Below, piece by piece: positions 9,025-17,291 of a stretch of DNA of 64,000 bases (position 1 is the first letter of the stretch; every line of letters begins with the position of its first letter). A program made the position numbers and the translations under genes. This DNA is from an uncultured Faecalibacterium sp. (GTDB lineage Bacteria; Bacillota; Clostridia; Oscillospirales; Ruminococcaceae), in the NCBI GenBank assembly GCA_934553285.1, contig CAKTFD010000001.1:1-64000 (forward strand), in the 5' to 3' direction. Under the pieces are notes generated by a model that was not told where the DNA came from, searched no databases, and worked only from the letters and a program-made list of their open reading frames with translations.

Positions 9025-10053
9025 ATGTTGAAAAAAGATTTTTGGTATGATTTACCCAAAGAACTTATTGCACAGGAGCCGGCAGATCCGCGGGATTCGG
9101 CGCGCCTGATGGTTTTGAGCCAGAAGGACGATAGCATCCGGCACAAAGTATTCCGCGACCTGCCGGAGTTTCTGGAGCCGGGGGATCTATTGGTCGTGAA
9201 CAACTCCAAGGTGCTGCCCGCCCGTATCGTGGGTGTCAAGCAGCCTACCGGTGCCGTATGCGAGCTGCTGCTGCTCCGGCAGGTGAAGGGGGACCAGTGG
9301 GAATGCCTGGCCAAACCCGGTAAGCGGATGCAGCCCGGTACAAAGGTGAGCTTTGGCGATGGCAGCCTGACCGCCGTGGTGGATGAGACCATGGAGGACG
9401 GCAACAAGTACGTTACATTCTATTATGATACCGAAACACTTTATGAAAAACTGGATGAATTTGGCAAGATGCCGCTGCCGCCCTATATCACCAAGCAGCT
9501 GGAAGACCAGAGCCAGTACCAGACCGTTTACGCCAAGGAACTGGGTAGCGCCGCTGCTCCCACTGCAGGGCTGCACTTCACCCCGGAGCTGATGGATACC
9601 CTCCGCGCTAAGGGCATCGGCATTGCTGAGGTGACTTTGCATGTTGGCCTTGGTACCTTCCGCCCTGTGCAGGAGGACGAGATCACCGACCACAAGATGC
9701 ACAGCGAGTGGTATTCTATCAGCGAGGAAACTGCACAGCGTATCCGTGAGACTAAGGCAGCCGGACACCGGGTCATTGCTGTGGGCACTACCAGCTGCCG
9801 CACCCTGGAAGCCGTTGCCGCAAAGTACGGCGAGATCAAAGCCTGCAGCGGAAACACCTCCATCTTCCTGTACCCGGGAGTGAAATTTAACTGCATCGAT
9901 GGACTTATCACCAATTTCCATCTGCCGGAAAGCACCCTGATCATGCTGGTGTCGGCCCTGTACGGCTACGAAAAGACCATGCACGCTTATGCGGTCGCAG
10001 TGGCGGAAAAGTACCGCTTTTTCTCCTTTGGCGATGCGATGTTGATCCTCTGA
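9025..10053 (+). CDS. queA: S-adenosylmethionine:tRNA ribosyltransferase-isomerase
   Basis: A 342-residue enzyme that transfers the ribosyl part of SAM to preQ1-modified tRNA, giving epoxyqueuosine at wobble position 34. Signature stretches are FWYDLPKELIAQEPADPRDSARL near the N-terminus, KMPLPPYI, and AAPTAGLHFTPELM. I choose ATG 9025 because GGAAAGG lies 12 bases upstream and the 342-residue length matches the family; ATG 9016 would be only 3 bases from it. tgt, the preceding step of the same pathway, follows immediately in the same direction. Confidence 0.96.
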   Translation: MLKKDFWYDLPKELIAQEPADPRDSARLMVLSQKDDSIRHKVFRDLPEFLEPGDLLVVNNSKVLPARIVGVKQPTGAVCELLLLRQVKGDQWECLAKPGKRMQPGTKVSFGDGSLTAVVDETMEDGNKYVTFYYDTETLYEKLDEFGKMPLPPYITKQLEDQSQYQTVYAKELGSAAAPTAGLHFTPELMDTLRAKGIGIAEVTLHVGLGTFRPVQEDEITDHKMHSEWYSISEETAQRIRETKAAGHRVIAVGTTSCRTLEAVAAKYGEIKACSGNTSIFLYPGVKFNCIDGLITNFHLPESTLIMLVSALYGYEKTMHAYAVAVAEKYRFFSFGDAMLIL

Positions 10054-10176
10054 GCTGTGTGCAAAAAGCACCTTGCAATTACGGCAGAGCTCTGCTGTGA
10101 TCATTCTGATAACTTGCAGGCTGCGGGCCTGCATCGAGGCTGCACGGCTGTTTTCCGTGCGCAGAAAGGAACTACC

Positions 10177-11322
10177 ATGCCTTCTTTGACGACCTACACC
10201 CTGCTCAAGCAGGAGCATAATGCCCGGCGGGGCGTATTCAAGACCGTGCACGGCACGGTACAAACTCCCGCCTTTCAGAACGTTGCTACCGCCGGCGCCA
10301 TCAAAGGCGGTCTGTCGGCGCAGGATCTGAAAGACATCGGCGCACAGGTGATGCTGTGCAACACCTATCATCTGCATCTGCGCCCCGGCGATAAGCTGGT
10401 AGCAGATATGGGCGGTCTGCATAAGTTTACCCGCTGGAACGGTCCGATCCTGACCGACAGCGGCGGATTTCAGGTGTTCAGCCTGGCAAAGCTGCGCAAG
10501 ATCACCGAAGAAGGCGTGACCTTTGCCTCCCATCTGGACGGACACCGCATCTTTATGGGGCCGGAAGAAAGCATGCAGATCCAGGCAAACCTTGGCTCTA
10601 CCATTGCAATGGCCTTTGATGAGTGCGTAGAGAACCCTGCCCAGCACGCTTACTCCAAGGACAGCTGCGAGCGTACCACCCGCTGGCTGAAACGCTGCAA
10701 GGCCGAGATGGCACGGCTGAAACATGAAGAGATCTCGGTCAATCCGGACCAGCTGCTGTTTGGCATCAATCAGGGCTGCACATTTGCCGACCTGCGTGTG
10801 GAGCACATGAAGCAGATCGCGGAGCTGGAACTGGATGGCTATGCCATCGGCGGCCTTGCAGTGGGCGAGCCTGCCGAAGTGATGTATGAGATGATCAGTC
10901 AGGTGGAGCCGCACATGCCCAAAGATAAGATCCGTTACCTGATGGGCGTTGGTACCCCTGGCAACATCATCGAGGCTGTGGCACGCGGCGTAGACCTGTT
11001 TGACTGCGTTATGCCCAGCCGCAACGCCCGTCATGGTCACCTGAATACCTGGAGCGGCATCATCAATATCAAGAACGCCAAGTATGAGCGGGACGAGCGC
11101 CCCATCGACCCCGCCTGCGGCTGCCCGGTGTGCCGCAATTATTCCCGTGCCTACGTCCGGCATCTGCTCAAGGCAGACGAGATGCTGGGGATGCGCCTGA
11201 CCGTGATGCACAACCTGTGGTTCTACAATCATCTGATGGAGCGCATCCGGGACGAGCTGGATGCCGGTACTTTTACCGCCTTCCACGACAAATATGTTAA
11301 GATTCTGGATACCCGAATTTGA
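10177..11322 (+). CDS. tgt: tRNA-guanine transglycosylase
   Basis: A 381-residue TIM-barrel enzyme that swaps guanine 34 for preQ1 in tRNA-Asp, -Asn, -His and -Tyr. The catalytic aspartates lie in LTDSGGFQVFSL and GVDLFDCVMPSRNARHG; the zinc site is CGCPVC followed by a histidine in VMHNLWFYNH. ATG 10177 has AAAGGA just upstream; an extension of 40 residues is unsupported. The 123-base gap after queA holds two small hairpins (GCAGGC/GCCTGC, and GCACGG/CCGTGC immediately before the ribosome site), with no promoter seen, so queA-tgt are probably one transcript. No preQ1 riboswitch was recognised. Confidence 0.97.
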   Translation: MPSLTTYTLLKQEHNARRGVFKTVHGTVQTPAFQNVATAGAIKGGLSAQDLKDIGAQVMLCNTYHLHLRPGDKLVADMGGLHKFTRWNGPILTDSGGFQVFSLAKLRKITEEGVTFASHLDGHRIFMGPEESMQIQANLGSTIAMAFDECVENPAQHAYSKDSCERTTRWLKRCKAEMARLKHEEISVNPDQLLFGINQGCTFADLRVEHMKQIAELELDGYAIGGLAVGEPAEVMYEMISQVEPHMPKDKIRYLMGVGTPGNIIEAVARGVDLFDCVMPSRNARHGHLNTWSGIINIKNAKYERDERPIDPACGCPVCRNYSRAYVRHLLKADEMLGMRLTVMHNLWFYNHLMERIRDELDAGTFTAFHDKYVKILDTRI

Positions 11323-11331
11323 ACTTTAGCC

Positions 11332-11360
11332 TTGCAACAAGGCAGATAAGAGGGTATAAT
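11332..11360 (+). promoter_or_regulatory. yajC promoter
   Basis: TTGCAA, 17-base spacer, perfect TATAAT (11355-11360), just after the tgt stop. Confidence 0.75.
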
Positions 11361-11395
11361 AACATTATCTGAATTTTGAGAGGAGATTTTGCCCC

Positions 11396-11713
11396 ATGCA
11401 ATTTCTGACTACTACGTCCGAAGGCTATATCAGCCTGTTCTTCACGCTGGCACTGATGCTGGTCCTGCTGTACTTCATGATCTATCGTCCCCAGAAGAAG
11501 CAGGAAAAGAAGGATGCCGCAATGCGCAGCAGCCTGGAGATCGGTGACCAGGTCACCACCATCGGCGGCGTCATTGGCCGTGTTGTTGCGATCAAGGACG
11601 ATACCTTTGTTCTGGAGACCGGTGCTGACCGTGTGAAGATCCGTTTTACCAAGTCTGCTATCTCTTCAGTCGAAAAGCTGAACATGGACAAGGCTCCTGC
11701 CGATAAGAAGTAA
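11396..11713 (+). CDS. yajC: YajC, preprotein translocase accessory subunit
   Basis: A 105-residue protein with one N-terminal membrane helix (LFFTLALMLVLLYFMIY, about residues 14-30), the hallmark RPQKKQEKK right after the helix, and the small cytoplasmic domain with GDQVTTIGGVIGRV. YajC associates with SecDF in the inner membrane. The start has GAGGAG upstream and the gene has its own promoter. In this window secDF is 7 kb away, with tgt in the usual neighbouring position. Confidence 0.95.
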   Translation: MQFLTTTSEGYISLFFTLALMLVLLYFMIYRPQKKQEKKDAAMRSSLEIGDQVTTIGGVIGRVVAIKDDTFVLETGADRVKIRFTKSAISSVEKLNMDKAPADKK

Positions 11714-11736
11714 GCGCTTTCAAAATGCATACATGG

Positions 11737-11776
11737 ACCGCCTCCCCGCATAGACTATGTGCAGGGAGGCGGTTTT
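11737..11776 (+). terminator. Terminator-like hairpin that also contains the next gene's ribosome binding site
   Basis: A perfect 10-bp GC-rich stem ACCGCCTCCC (11737-11746) / GGGAGGCGGT (11764-11773), with CATAG/CTATG pairing inside the loop, then TTTATT. The 3' arm holds GGGAGG, correctly spaced (10 bases) from the ATG at 11780. It could end yajC transcription, or mask translation of the downstream gene when folded. Confidence 0.7.
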
Positions 11777-11779
11777 ATT

Positions 11780-12178
11780 ATGTCTGGATCTGAAAGATTC
11801 CTGCCAAAGCTCCTTTCGTTTTTGTTGTATGGACTGCTTGGGCTGGCCGTAACTGTAGCAGGGCTGGCCGGTGCTGCACAGCTGATGGCTACACAAGGAT
11901 ATTCCGGCGGGGCGGTTCTGCCGTTGGCAACGGCATCCGTATGCGCGGGCAGCCTGCTCAGTGCCCTGGCGGCAGCCTTCCGCAAAAAAGAGCGCGGTCT
12001 GCTTACAGGGCTGCTCCAGAGTATCTTTTTGGCGGCCCCGCTGGCGCTCTCAGCAGCATGGAACGGAACCGCAGCGGAAACTATATCGCTCTGCCGTGTC
12101 CTGGCCGTACTGTTCTGCGGCAGCGCCGGAGGTCTATTGGGGGTCACCCTGCGGGGCCATCGTCATGCGCTGCGCTGA
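11780..12178 (+). CDS. Four-helix membrane protein, TIGR04086-like
   Basis: A 132-residue hydrophobic protein with about four predicted membrane helices (LLYGLLGLAVTVAGLAGAAQ, AVLPLATASVCAGSLLSALA, LLTGLLQSIFLAAPLALSA, VLAVLFCGSAGGLLGVTL). Its size, topology and place right after yajC match the conserved but uncharacterised TIGR04086 family of Bacillota. The identification rests on this pattern and not on a motif. The ATG is read from GGGAGG located in the 3' arm of the preceding hairpin. The next gene follows in the same direction after 55 bases. Confidence 0.6.
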   Translation: MSGSERFLPKLLSFLLYGLLGLAVTVAGLAGAAQLMATQGYSGGAVLPLATASVCAGSLLSALAAAFRKKERGLLTGLLQSIFLAAPLALSAAWNGTAAETISLCRVLAVLFCGSAGGLLGVTLRGHRHALR

Positions 12179-12233
12179 TAGTTTGCGGGAATGAGCCTTT
12201 TTGTAACAGAAACGACCCGGAGGGAAAACGTGT

Positions 12234-12989
12234 ATGTGGATCTATGAACAAACCGAACCGGAAAACAAACTGGCACTGGTGCCGCAGCTGACCGGCATCA
12301 CGCCGGAACCAAAACAGACGGCAACTGCACCGCCGGAGCACATGCAAAAAACAGTGGATAAAGTATCTGGATCTGCGCCTGAAAAAAAGCTGCGTACTCC
12401 AACAAGACCATGCGCTACGCAGGACTGCTGGCTGCTGGCTGCCGCTTTTTTGCTGGGCTGTACGGCAGCGGGCGTTTTGCAGGCGGTCTGTGATGCCCGG
12501 CAGGCAGAGCTGCTGCAATATTATCTGGATGCCTGGCGGGCACTTTTTGCGCCGGGCAGCCTGCAAAGGGCGGTACATCTGTTCGGTATGGAATACCTGA
12601 CCCTTGGCCTTGTAGTCAGTTTATTTATGCTTCTGGGGCTGTCTGCGCTGGGGCCGGTCATGATCTTTGGCAGCATGATGCTGTACGGCCTAGGCAGCGG
12701 GCTGCTGCTGGTACAGCTTTCCGCTGCAGGAGGGTGGAAGACGGTTTTGCCGACACTGCTGTGGACAGGTGCCCCTGCAGCGGCGGCCAGCGGATGCTTG
12801 TGCTTTTTTGGGGCTTCTGCTTTACAGGTCAGCAGCCGCATCCACGCATATTCTTTCCGGAACCGTACCGGGGGACAAGCCCGCCCCGGTGTACAGGCGC
12901 TGATGGGACAGTATCTCCTGACCATGGTGGTCTTGCTCCCATTGTGCGGTGCGGCGGCAGGGCTTTCGTACCTGGAAAACTGTTTGTGA
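12234..12989 (+). CDS. Multi-pass membrane protein, possibly SpoIIM-like
   Basis: A 251-residue protein. The first 60 residues are soluble and proline-rich. A helix follows at about 66-86, then a polar stretch (residues 87-120), and then four further hydrophobic segments to the end. The pattern of one helix, an outside loop and a four-helix bundle with LGLSALGPVMIFGSMMLYGLGSG recalls stage II sporulation protein M (DUF95 superfamily), but conserved residues are too few for certainty. GGAGG stands 10 bases before the ATG. The gene lies between the yajC pair and radA. Alternative: an unrelated membrane protein of unknown function. Confidence 0.45.
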   Translation: MWIYEQTEPENKLALVPQLTGITPEPKQTATAPPEHMQKTVDKVSGSAPEKKLRTPTRPCATQDCWLLAAAFLLGCTAAGVLQAVCDARQAELLQYYLDAWRALFAPGSLQRAVHLFGMEYLTLGLVVSLFMLLGLSALGPVMIFGSMMLYGLGSGLLLVQLSAAGGWKTVLPTLLWTGAPAAAASGCLCFFGASALQVSSRIHAYSFRNRTGGQARPGVQALMGQYLLTMVVLLPLCGAAAGLSYLENCL

Positions 12990-13003
12990 ATGGAACACCT
13001 TTC

Positions 13004-13032
13004 TTGCGGGTTTTGGCGCGGTGTGTTACAAT
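13004..13032 (+). promoter_or_regulatory. radA promoter
   Basis: TTGCGG, 17-base spacer, TACAAT (13027-13032), in the 74-base gap before radA. Confidence 0.65.
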
Positions 13033-13063
13033 AGCAAAAGACCATGATAAATGAGGGACAGAA

Positions 13064-14476
13064 ATGAAAGAACCGAAATTGAAAACTGTCTATGTGTGCT
13101 CCAACTGCGGAGAGACCAGCCCGCGCTGGATGGGGCGCTGCCCCAGCTGCGGCAGCTGGAATACCATGAACGAAGATGTGGTAGCCGAAGCGCCAAAAGC
13201 AGGTACGCCCGCGGCCCGGCAGGCTGCAGCAGCAAGGCAGGAGGGTGTGACCAGCCTGACCGCCCGGCGGCTGTCAGAGATCAGCACGACCGAAGAAAAA
13301 AGCCGAATCCTGACCGGAATCTCGGAACTTGACCGTGTACTGGGCGGCGGCATCGTGCTGGGCGGCGTGGTGCTGCTGAGCGGTGAGCCTGGTGTGGGTA
13401 AATCCACCATGCTGCTGCAGCTGTGCGGTGCTATCTCCAACCAGCACAGCGTGCTGTATATCACCGGCGAAGAGTCCGTCCGGCAGGTCAAGCTGCGTGC
13501 AGCGCGGCTGAAGGTGCCGCAGAACAACATTTTTCTGGCCGCCGAAAACGATGTGGATGAGATCTGTGGGCTGATCGAAAAAGAAAAGCCGGAACTTGTG
13601 GTCATCGACTCTATCCAGACCATGCGCTGTATGGATATCTCTTCGTCATCCGGTACGGTCAGCCAGGTGAAGGAAAGTGCTGCCCGTCTGCTGGCGGTTG
13701 CCAAAAAGCAGGAGATCCCGATGTTCATCGTGGGGCACGTAAACAAAGACGGTGCCATTGCAGGGCCTAAGGTCATGGAGCATATCGTGGATACGGTGCT
13801 CTATTTCGAGGGAGATAAGATGCTGCCGTACCGCATCCTGCGGGCAGCCAAAAACCGCTACGGCTCTACCAATGAGCTGGGTATGTTCGATATGACCGGC
13901 ACAGGACTTGCGGAGATCGAAAACCCCTCTCAGATGCTTCTGGAGGGCCGCCCGCTGGGAGTTTCCGGCAACTGTGTGGCCTGTACGATGGAGGGCAGCC
14001 GCCCCATCCTGAGCGAGATCCAGGCACTTGCCACCAAGACGAATTTTCCGGCCCCACGCCGCGCCTGCAGCGGTTACGACTATAACCGTATGAACCTGCT
14101 GATCGCTGTATTGGAAAAACGGGCAGGGTACTTTTTTGGCAATCTGGATGTCTATGTCAACATCGTGGGCGGTATTGCCCTGCGGGATACTGCCTGCGAT
14201 CTTGCCGTCTGCCTGAGTATGGTATCCTCTCTGCTGGATCGTCCGGTCAGCGATAAACTGATCGCCATCGGAGAGGTTGGTCTGGGCGGGGAAGTGCGCA
14301 GTGTGCCCAACCTGGAACAACGTCTGCACGAGGCGGAACGCATTGGTTTTGAGCGGGCTGTTATACCAAAACACAGCCTTGCGCATCTGAATGCAGCGGA
14401 TTATCCCGGGATGAAGCTGGTGGGCGCCGCATATATTGCCGATGCCATCAACGCACTGAAAAACGACCGCCTGTGA
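13064..14476 (+). CDS. radA: RadA (Sms), DNA repair branch-migration ATPase
   Basis: A 470-residue protein with the full RadA layout: N-terminal zinc finger (Cys12, Cys15, Cys26, Cys29), RecA-like ATPase with Walker A GEPGVGKST at residues 107-115, the RadA-specific KNRYGSTNE motif, and a C-terminal Lon-like domain (GGIALRDTACDLAVCLSMVSS). It processes recombination intermediates as a DnaB-like helicase. The start is set by GAGGG upstream. It has its own promoter, and xer follows after 16 bases, so both DNA-processing genes are probably one transcript. Confidence 0.97.
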   Translation: MKEPKLKTVYVCSNCGETSPRWMGRCPSCGSWNTMNEDVVAEAPKAGTPAARQAAAARQEGVTSLTARRLSEISTTEEKSRILTGISELDRVLGGGIVLGGVVLLSGEPGVGKSTMLLQLCGAISNQHSVLYITGEESVRQVKLRAARLKVPQNNIFLAAENDVDEICGLIEKEKPELVVIDSIQTMRCMDISSSSGTVSQVKESAARLLAVAKKQEIPMFIVGHVNKDGAIAGPKVMEHIVDTVLYFEGDKMLPYRILRAAKNRYGSTNELGMFDMTGTGLAEIENPSQMLLEGRPLGVSGNCVACTMEGSRPILSEIQALATKTNFPAPRRACSGYDYNRMNLLIAVLEKRAGYFFGNLDVYVNIVGGIALRDTACDLAVCLSMVSSLLDRPVSDKLIAIGEVGLGGEVRSVPNLEQRLHEAERIGFERAVIPKHSLAHLNAADYPGMKLVGAAYIADAINALKNDRL

Positions 14477-14492
14477 TGAAACGAGGGACCCT

Positions 14493-15698
14493 ATGTCGAT
14501 CTATCTGGACGAAAGAAACCCCGGAAAACATGCGCCTTTTGAGGATGCATCCCCGGATATTGTGGAATACGTACGCTATCTGGAAGTGATCGCAGGCAAA
14601 AGCGCCAATACGGCGTTTAGCTATTATTGCGATCTGCGCTCTTTCAGTCGCTTTATGAAGCGCCGCCGCGGGCTGGTGGCTGCAGATACAGACTTTAAAG
14701 AGATAGACCCCAAAGGGCTGGATACAGCATTCTGGGGCGGTATCACCAAGGAAGATATCTACGAATACCTGTATTTTTTAAACCGGGAATGCGGCAACAA
14801 AAAGTCGTCTACTGCCCGGCGGCTGGCCAGCCTGCACGGCTTTTATGATTATCTGGTCAACCAGGTCAACCGGCTGCCATCCGACCCAACAGCTTCCATC
14901 CGCCCGCCAAAACAGGATAAGGTCCTGCCCAAATACCTGACGGCAGAGCAATCCATCTCTTTGTTAGAAAGCACCCAGACCCAAAGCGATTTTCCGGAGC
15001 GGGATTACTGCATGGTCGTTCTTTTCCTGAACTGCGGTATGCGTCTTTCTGAGCTGGTTGGCATGGATCTGGGCGATATAGACCTGGAACAGCGGCAGAT
15101 ACGGCTGTTTGGCAAAGGGCATAAGGAACGCATGGTCTATCTGAATGATGCCTGTGTGGAAGCGCTGCAGCTGTATCTGCGTAAACGCAACGCGCTGGAA
15201 GGACTTTCGCCCAAAGAAAAAGCAGTATTTGTTACGCGGCTGCGCAAGGAGCGTATCTCAAACCGCAGGGTGGAACAGCTTATCACCGGTGCAATGAAAG
15301 CTGCCGGTCTAAAGGGGTTTTCTACCCATAAACTGCGCCACACGGCCGCTACGCTGATGTATCAGACCGGCAATGTAGATATCCTTACGCTCAAGCAGCT
15401 TCTGGGCCACAGCAGTGTTGGCACCACGCAAATTTATACGCATCTACAGGAATTTCAGGTGCGTTCTGCCATTGAAGAAAATCCGTTGGGAAAAGTATCA
15501 CATAAGAAGACCACAGACTTGGATACAACAGAACCGGCAGCAGGGGAGACTACAGCGGAAAATACCCCGGCGGAAGAGGAACCGGCTGAACCGTCCGGCC
15601 CGATGGAAGCCTTTGAAGGTGCCGCACAGGAAGGTTTCCGCGCAGACGTTTCTTCTATGACCGAGGAAGAAAGCAGCGATACGTCAGAAGATACATAA
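14493..15698 (+). CDS. Tyrosine recombinase, XerC/XerD family, with acidic C-terminal tail
   Basis: A 401-residue site-specific recombinase with an N-terminal SAM-like core-binding domain (residues 20-125) and a C-terminal catalytic domain. The catalytic set is complete: Arg184 (CGMRLSEL), the lysine hairpin GKGHKER, His279 and Arg282 (HKLRHTAAT), His306 (LLGHSSV) and the nucleophile Tyr315 (YTHL). Typical XerC/D proteins are about 300 residues; this one has a longer N-terminal half and an extra tail of about 65 residues (336-401) rich in Glu, Thr and Pro. It follows radA by 16 bases. A dif-like site lies 435 bases downstream of its stop, supporting a chromosome-dimer-resolution role. Whether it is the XerC or XerD member cannot be said. 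Confidence 0.9.
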   Translation: MSIYLDERNPGKHAPFEDASPDIVEYVRYLEVIAGKSANTAFSYYCDLRSFSRFMKRRRGLVAADTDFKEIDPKGLDTAFWGGITKEDIYEYLYFLNRECGNKKSSTARRLASLHGFYDYLVNQVNRLPSDPTASIRPPKQDKVLPKYLTAEQSISLLESTQTQSDFPERDYCMVVLFLNCGMRLSELVGMDLGDIDLEQRQIRLFGKGHKERMVYLNDACVEALQLYLRKRNALEGLSPKEKAVFVTRLRKERISNRRVEQLITGAMKAAGLKGFSTHKLRHTAATLMYQTGNVDILTLKQLLGHSSVGTTQIYTHLQEFQVRSAIEENPLGKVSHKKTTDLDTTEPAAGETTAENTPAEEEPAEPSGPMEAFEGAAQEGFRADVSSMTEEESSDTSEDT

Positions 15699-15760
15699 AA
15701 TACTAACCGCCGTAAAAGGCAGTATTCTGACGCAGCTGAATACTGACCATTCAGTGCGTA

Positions 15761-15810
15761 ATGCCCATGACGCGTTCCGGAACCTCCGGACGATCGTCAT
15801 GGGCATTTTA
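15761..15810 (+). terminator. Intrinsic terminator of radA-xer
   Basis: Perfect 12-bp stem ATGCCCATGACG (15761-15772) / CGTCATGGGCAT (15795-15806), with further TCCGG/CCGGA pairing inside, then TTTTAT. Confidence 0.88.
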
Positions 15811-16133
15811 TATGATTAGCGGCTTATATCATAGATAGAATGTCTGCGAGTGGCGCTGGCTTTGTCAATAGAAAAAACACAGTCTGCGAGGATTGCACGC
15901 ACTAAGATACGCATCCTACAACCGTATGGCAAAAATATAAACACCGGAAAAGAAACATTGTGTACAGCATATATTGATGCAGGAACAGTGTAAGGAAATA
16001 TTCCTATACAAAAAACAACAATAAAAATTGCAAACATGCAAAAACGGCAGGAACCGTAAAATCGAGGCCCGTAAGAGCCAGCTGGGACGAATCGGCGGAA
16101 ATATCCGGAAAAGGGCTATTTTCACTCCCCTGA

Positions 16134-16161
16134 GTTTCGCATAACGTGCATTATACGAAAC
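16134..16161. other. dif: Candidate dif site (XerCD chromosome-dimer resolution site)
   Basis: Two 11-base arms around a 6-base centre: GTTTCGCATAA, CGTGCA, TTATACGAAAC. The arms are inverted repeats (GTTTCG with CGAAAC, ATAA with TTAT). The 11-6-11 layout is that of bacterial dif sites. From memory, the Escherichia coli arms are GGTGCGCATAA and TTATGTTAAAT; the left arm here matches at 9 of 11 positions and the right arm at 7 of 11, including the conserved inner ATAA/TTAT. It lies beside a Xer gene, in a gap bounded by two inward-facing terminators, at a switch in gene polarity. Identification is inference but several lines agree. Confidence 0.72.
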
Positions 16162-16170
16162 AGATATAAT

Positions 16171-16224
16171 CAAAAAACAGAAGCTGCCCTTCTCTCTTTC
16201 CGTCAGATCTTCGGCAGCTTTCTG
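16171..16224 (-). terminator. Intrinsic terminator of the amidase gene
   Basis: Read on the minus strand: CAGAAAGCTGCC (16224-16213) pairs with GGCAGCTTCTG (16188-16178) with one bulged base, then TTTTTTG. It ends leftward transcription only 10 bases before the dif-like site. Confidence 0.7.
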
Positions 16225-16343
16225 TCTATCCGTCCAGCTGGATCCGCGCGCCCTGCTTCGCTTCTCCGGTACACAGCCGGTGTAATTATGGCGATTCAAA
16301 TCGTTCTGATAAATAAACTACTATAGATCTTATGCAACGATGC

Positions 16344-17210
16344 TTATTCTGCCGCAAGTGGTTCCGTACCAAAGTATGCACAGATAGCTTCGTAATAAAT
16401 GCGTGCCACAGTCTTGCAGCCTGCCTCGCTGCCAAACTGCTCCACATCGGCTGCATTTGTTACAAAGCACTGTTCTGCCAGCACAGCCGGACAATCTACA
16501 TCTTCCAGTAAGGTAAAGCTGCGTTCTGTCCGCACTTCGGTATGGCTGTTCTCTACCAGCTGTTTCTGATCGTTTTCCAGATAATAAATGTAACGCACTC
16601 CCCCGCGTCCACGCAGTTTTGCACCGATGCGCTGCATCCCACTGGACAGGAGCCGGGCAAAATAAAAACTTTCCTGGTGCCAGGTACGCCCGGGTACAGC
16701 CGGATAGCATTCAAAGCCGGATGCGGCAGATCCATTGACGGCAGAATTGCCGTGGATGGAAAGCAACAGCTGTGGGGTTTGCGCATTGGCTGCGGCTGCG
16801 CGCTCGGCGGGGGTTGCTGTGATATCAAAACTTTCCCGGGTCTGCAGCGGGATGTAATTCTGATCCCGCTCCAGCCATTGGAGCAGTGCGGCGGCTGTTG
16901 CGGCTGTTACCTCTTTTTCTTCCGCCACTCCCCTTGCGCCCGGGTCGTTTCCGCCATGCCCGGCATCCACCACCACCCGATATGGCGGGTCGCCTACCTG
17001 GGGACGGAAATTGTCTTCCAGTGCTGTATCATCAGGCGGTGGCGCAGGGGCATTCAGTTCCAGGGCTGCCTTCCATAAAAACAGGCCAGAACAGACCATA
17101 AGAACCGCTGCGAACAGTAAAAAGCTGCGTAAAAACCGGTGCGGTGCTTTGCGGCGGCGCGTTTTGTGCTTGCAGTGTTTATTCGCTGGTCTGCGATGAC
17201 TGGTTGCCAT
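16344..17210 (-). CDS. Membrane-anchored N-acetylmuramoyl-L-alanine amidase (Amidase_3)
   Basis: A 288-residue cell-wall hydrolase cleaving the amide between muramic acid and the stem peptide. A basic N-terminus is followed by one membrane helix (FLRSFLLFAAVLMVCSGLFLW, about 26-46, an uncleaved anchor or signal) and a zinc amidase domain: His85 in VVDAGHGGNDPG, a glutamate in GVAEEKE (97-100), the histidine of LLLSIHGNSA and the catalytic glutamate in PAVLAEQCFVTN. It resembles CwlD-type enzymes of Clostridia in size, which would fit a sporulating ancestor, but CwlD identity is not certain. It has its own promoter, is monocistronic, and ends at a terminator. Confidence 0.88.
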   Translation of the reverse strand: MATSHRRPANKHCKHKTRRRKAPHRFLRSFLLFAAVLMVCSGLFLWKAALELNAPAPPPDDTALEDNFRPQVGDPPYRVVVDAGHGGNDPGARGVAEEKEVTAATAAALLQWLERDQNYIPLQTRESFDITATPAERAAAANAQTPQLLLSIHGNSAVNGSAASGFECYPAVPGRTWHQESFYFARLLSSGMQRIGAKLRGRGGVRYIYYLENDQKQLVENSHTEVRTERSFTLLEDVDCPAVLAEQCFVTNAADVEQFGSEAGCKTVARIYYEAICAYFGTEPLAAE

Positions 17211-17261
17211 ATCGTATTACTTCCTGTTCATTTGAGATTTGACTACCCTTTATATAAGACG

Positions 17262-17290
17262 AGTATACTCGCCTTTCCCCTGCGCTGCAA
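17262..17290 (-). promoter_or_regulatory. Promoter of the amidase gene
   Basis: Minus strand: TTGCAG (17290-17285), 17-base spacer, TATACT (17267-17262). The -35 box abuts the mutS2 terminator. Confidence 0.7.
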
Positions 17291-17291
17291 C

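Larger units (their letters stand above)
15699..16343. other. 645-base non-coding gap between convergent operons, AT-rich
   Basis: No frame here has a convincing ribosome site or protein family. It holds a small hairpin (AGTATTC 15721-15727 / GAATACT 15738-15744), the xer terminator, a direct repeat GTCTGCGAG at 15842-15850 and 15882-15890, the dif-like site and the amidase terminator. The middle 300 bases are clearly richer in A and T than the flanking genes. Confidence 0.7.

Noticed and set aside
10054..10176. A preQ1 riboswitch or attenuator before tgt.
   Set aside because: Two small hairpins are present, but neither has the preQ1 aptamer's A-rich tail pairing nor a T-run; tgt is probably co-transcribed with queA.
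15916..16299. A 127-codon minus-strand frame crossing the dif-like site.
   Set aside because: It has no ribosome site, runs through the amidase terminator and the dif-like palindrome, and its translation has no recognisable pattern.
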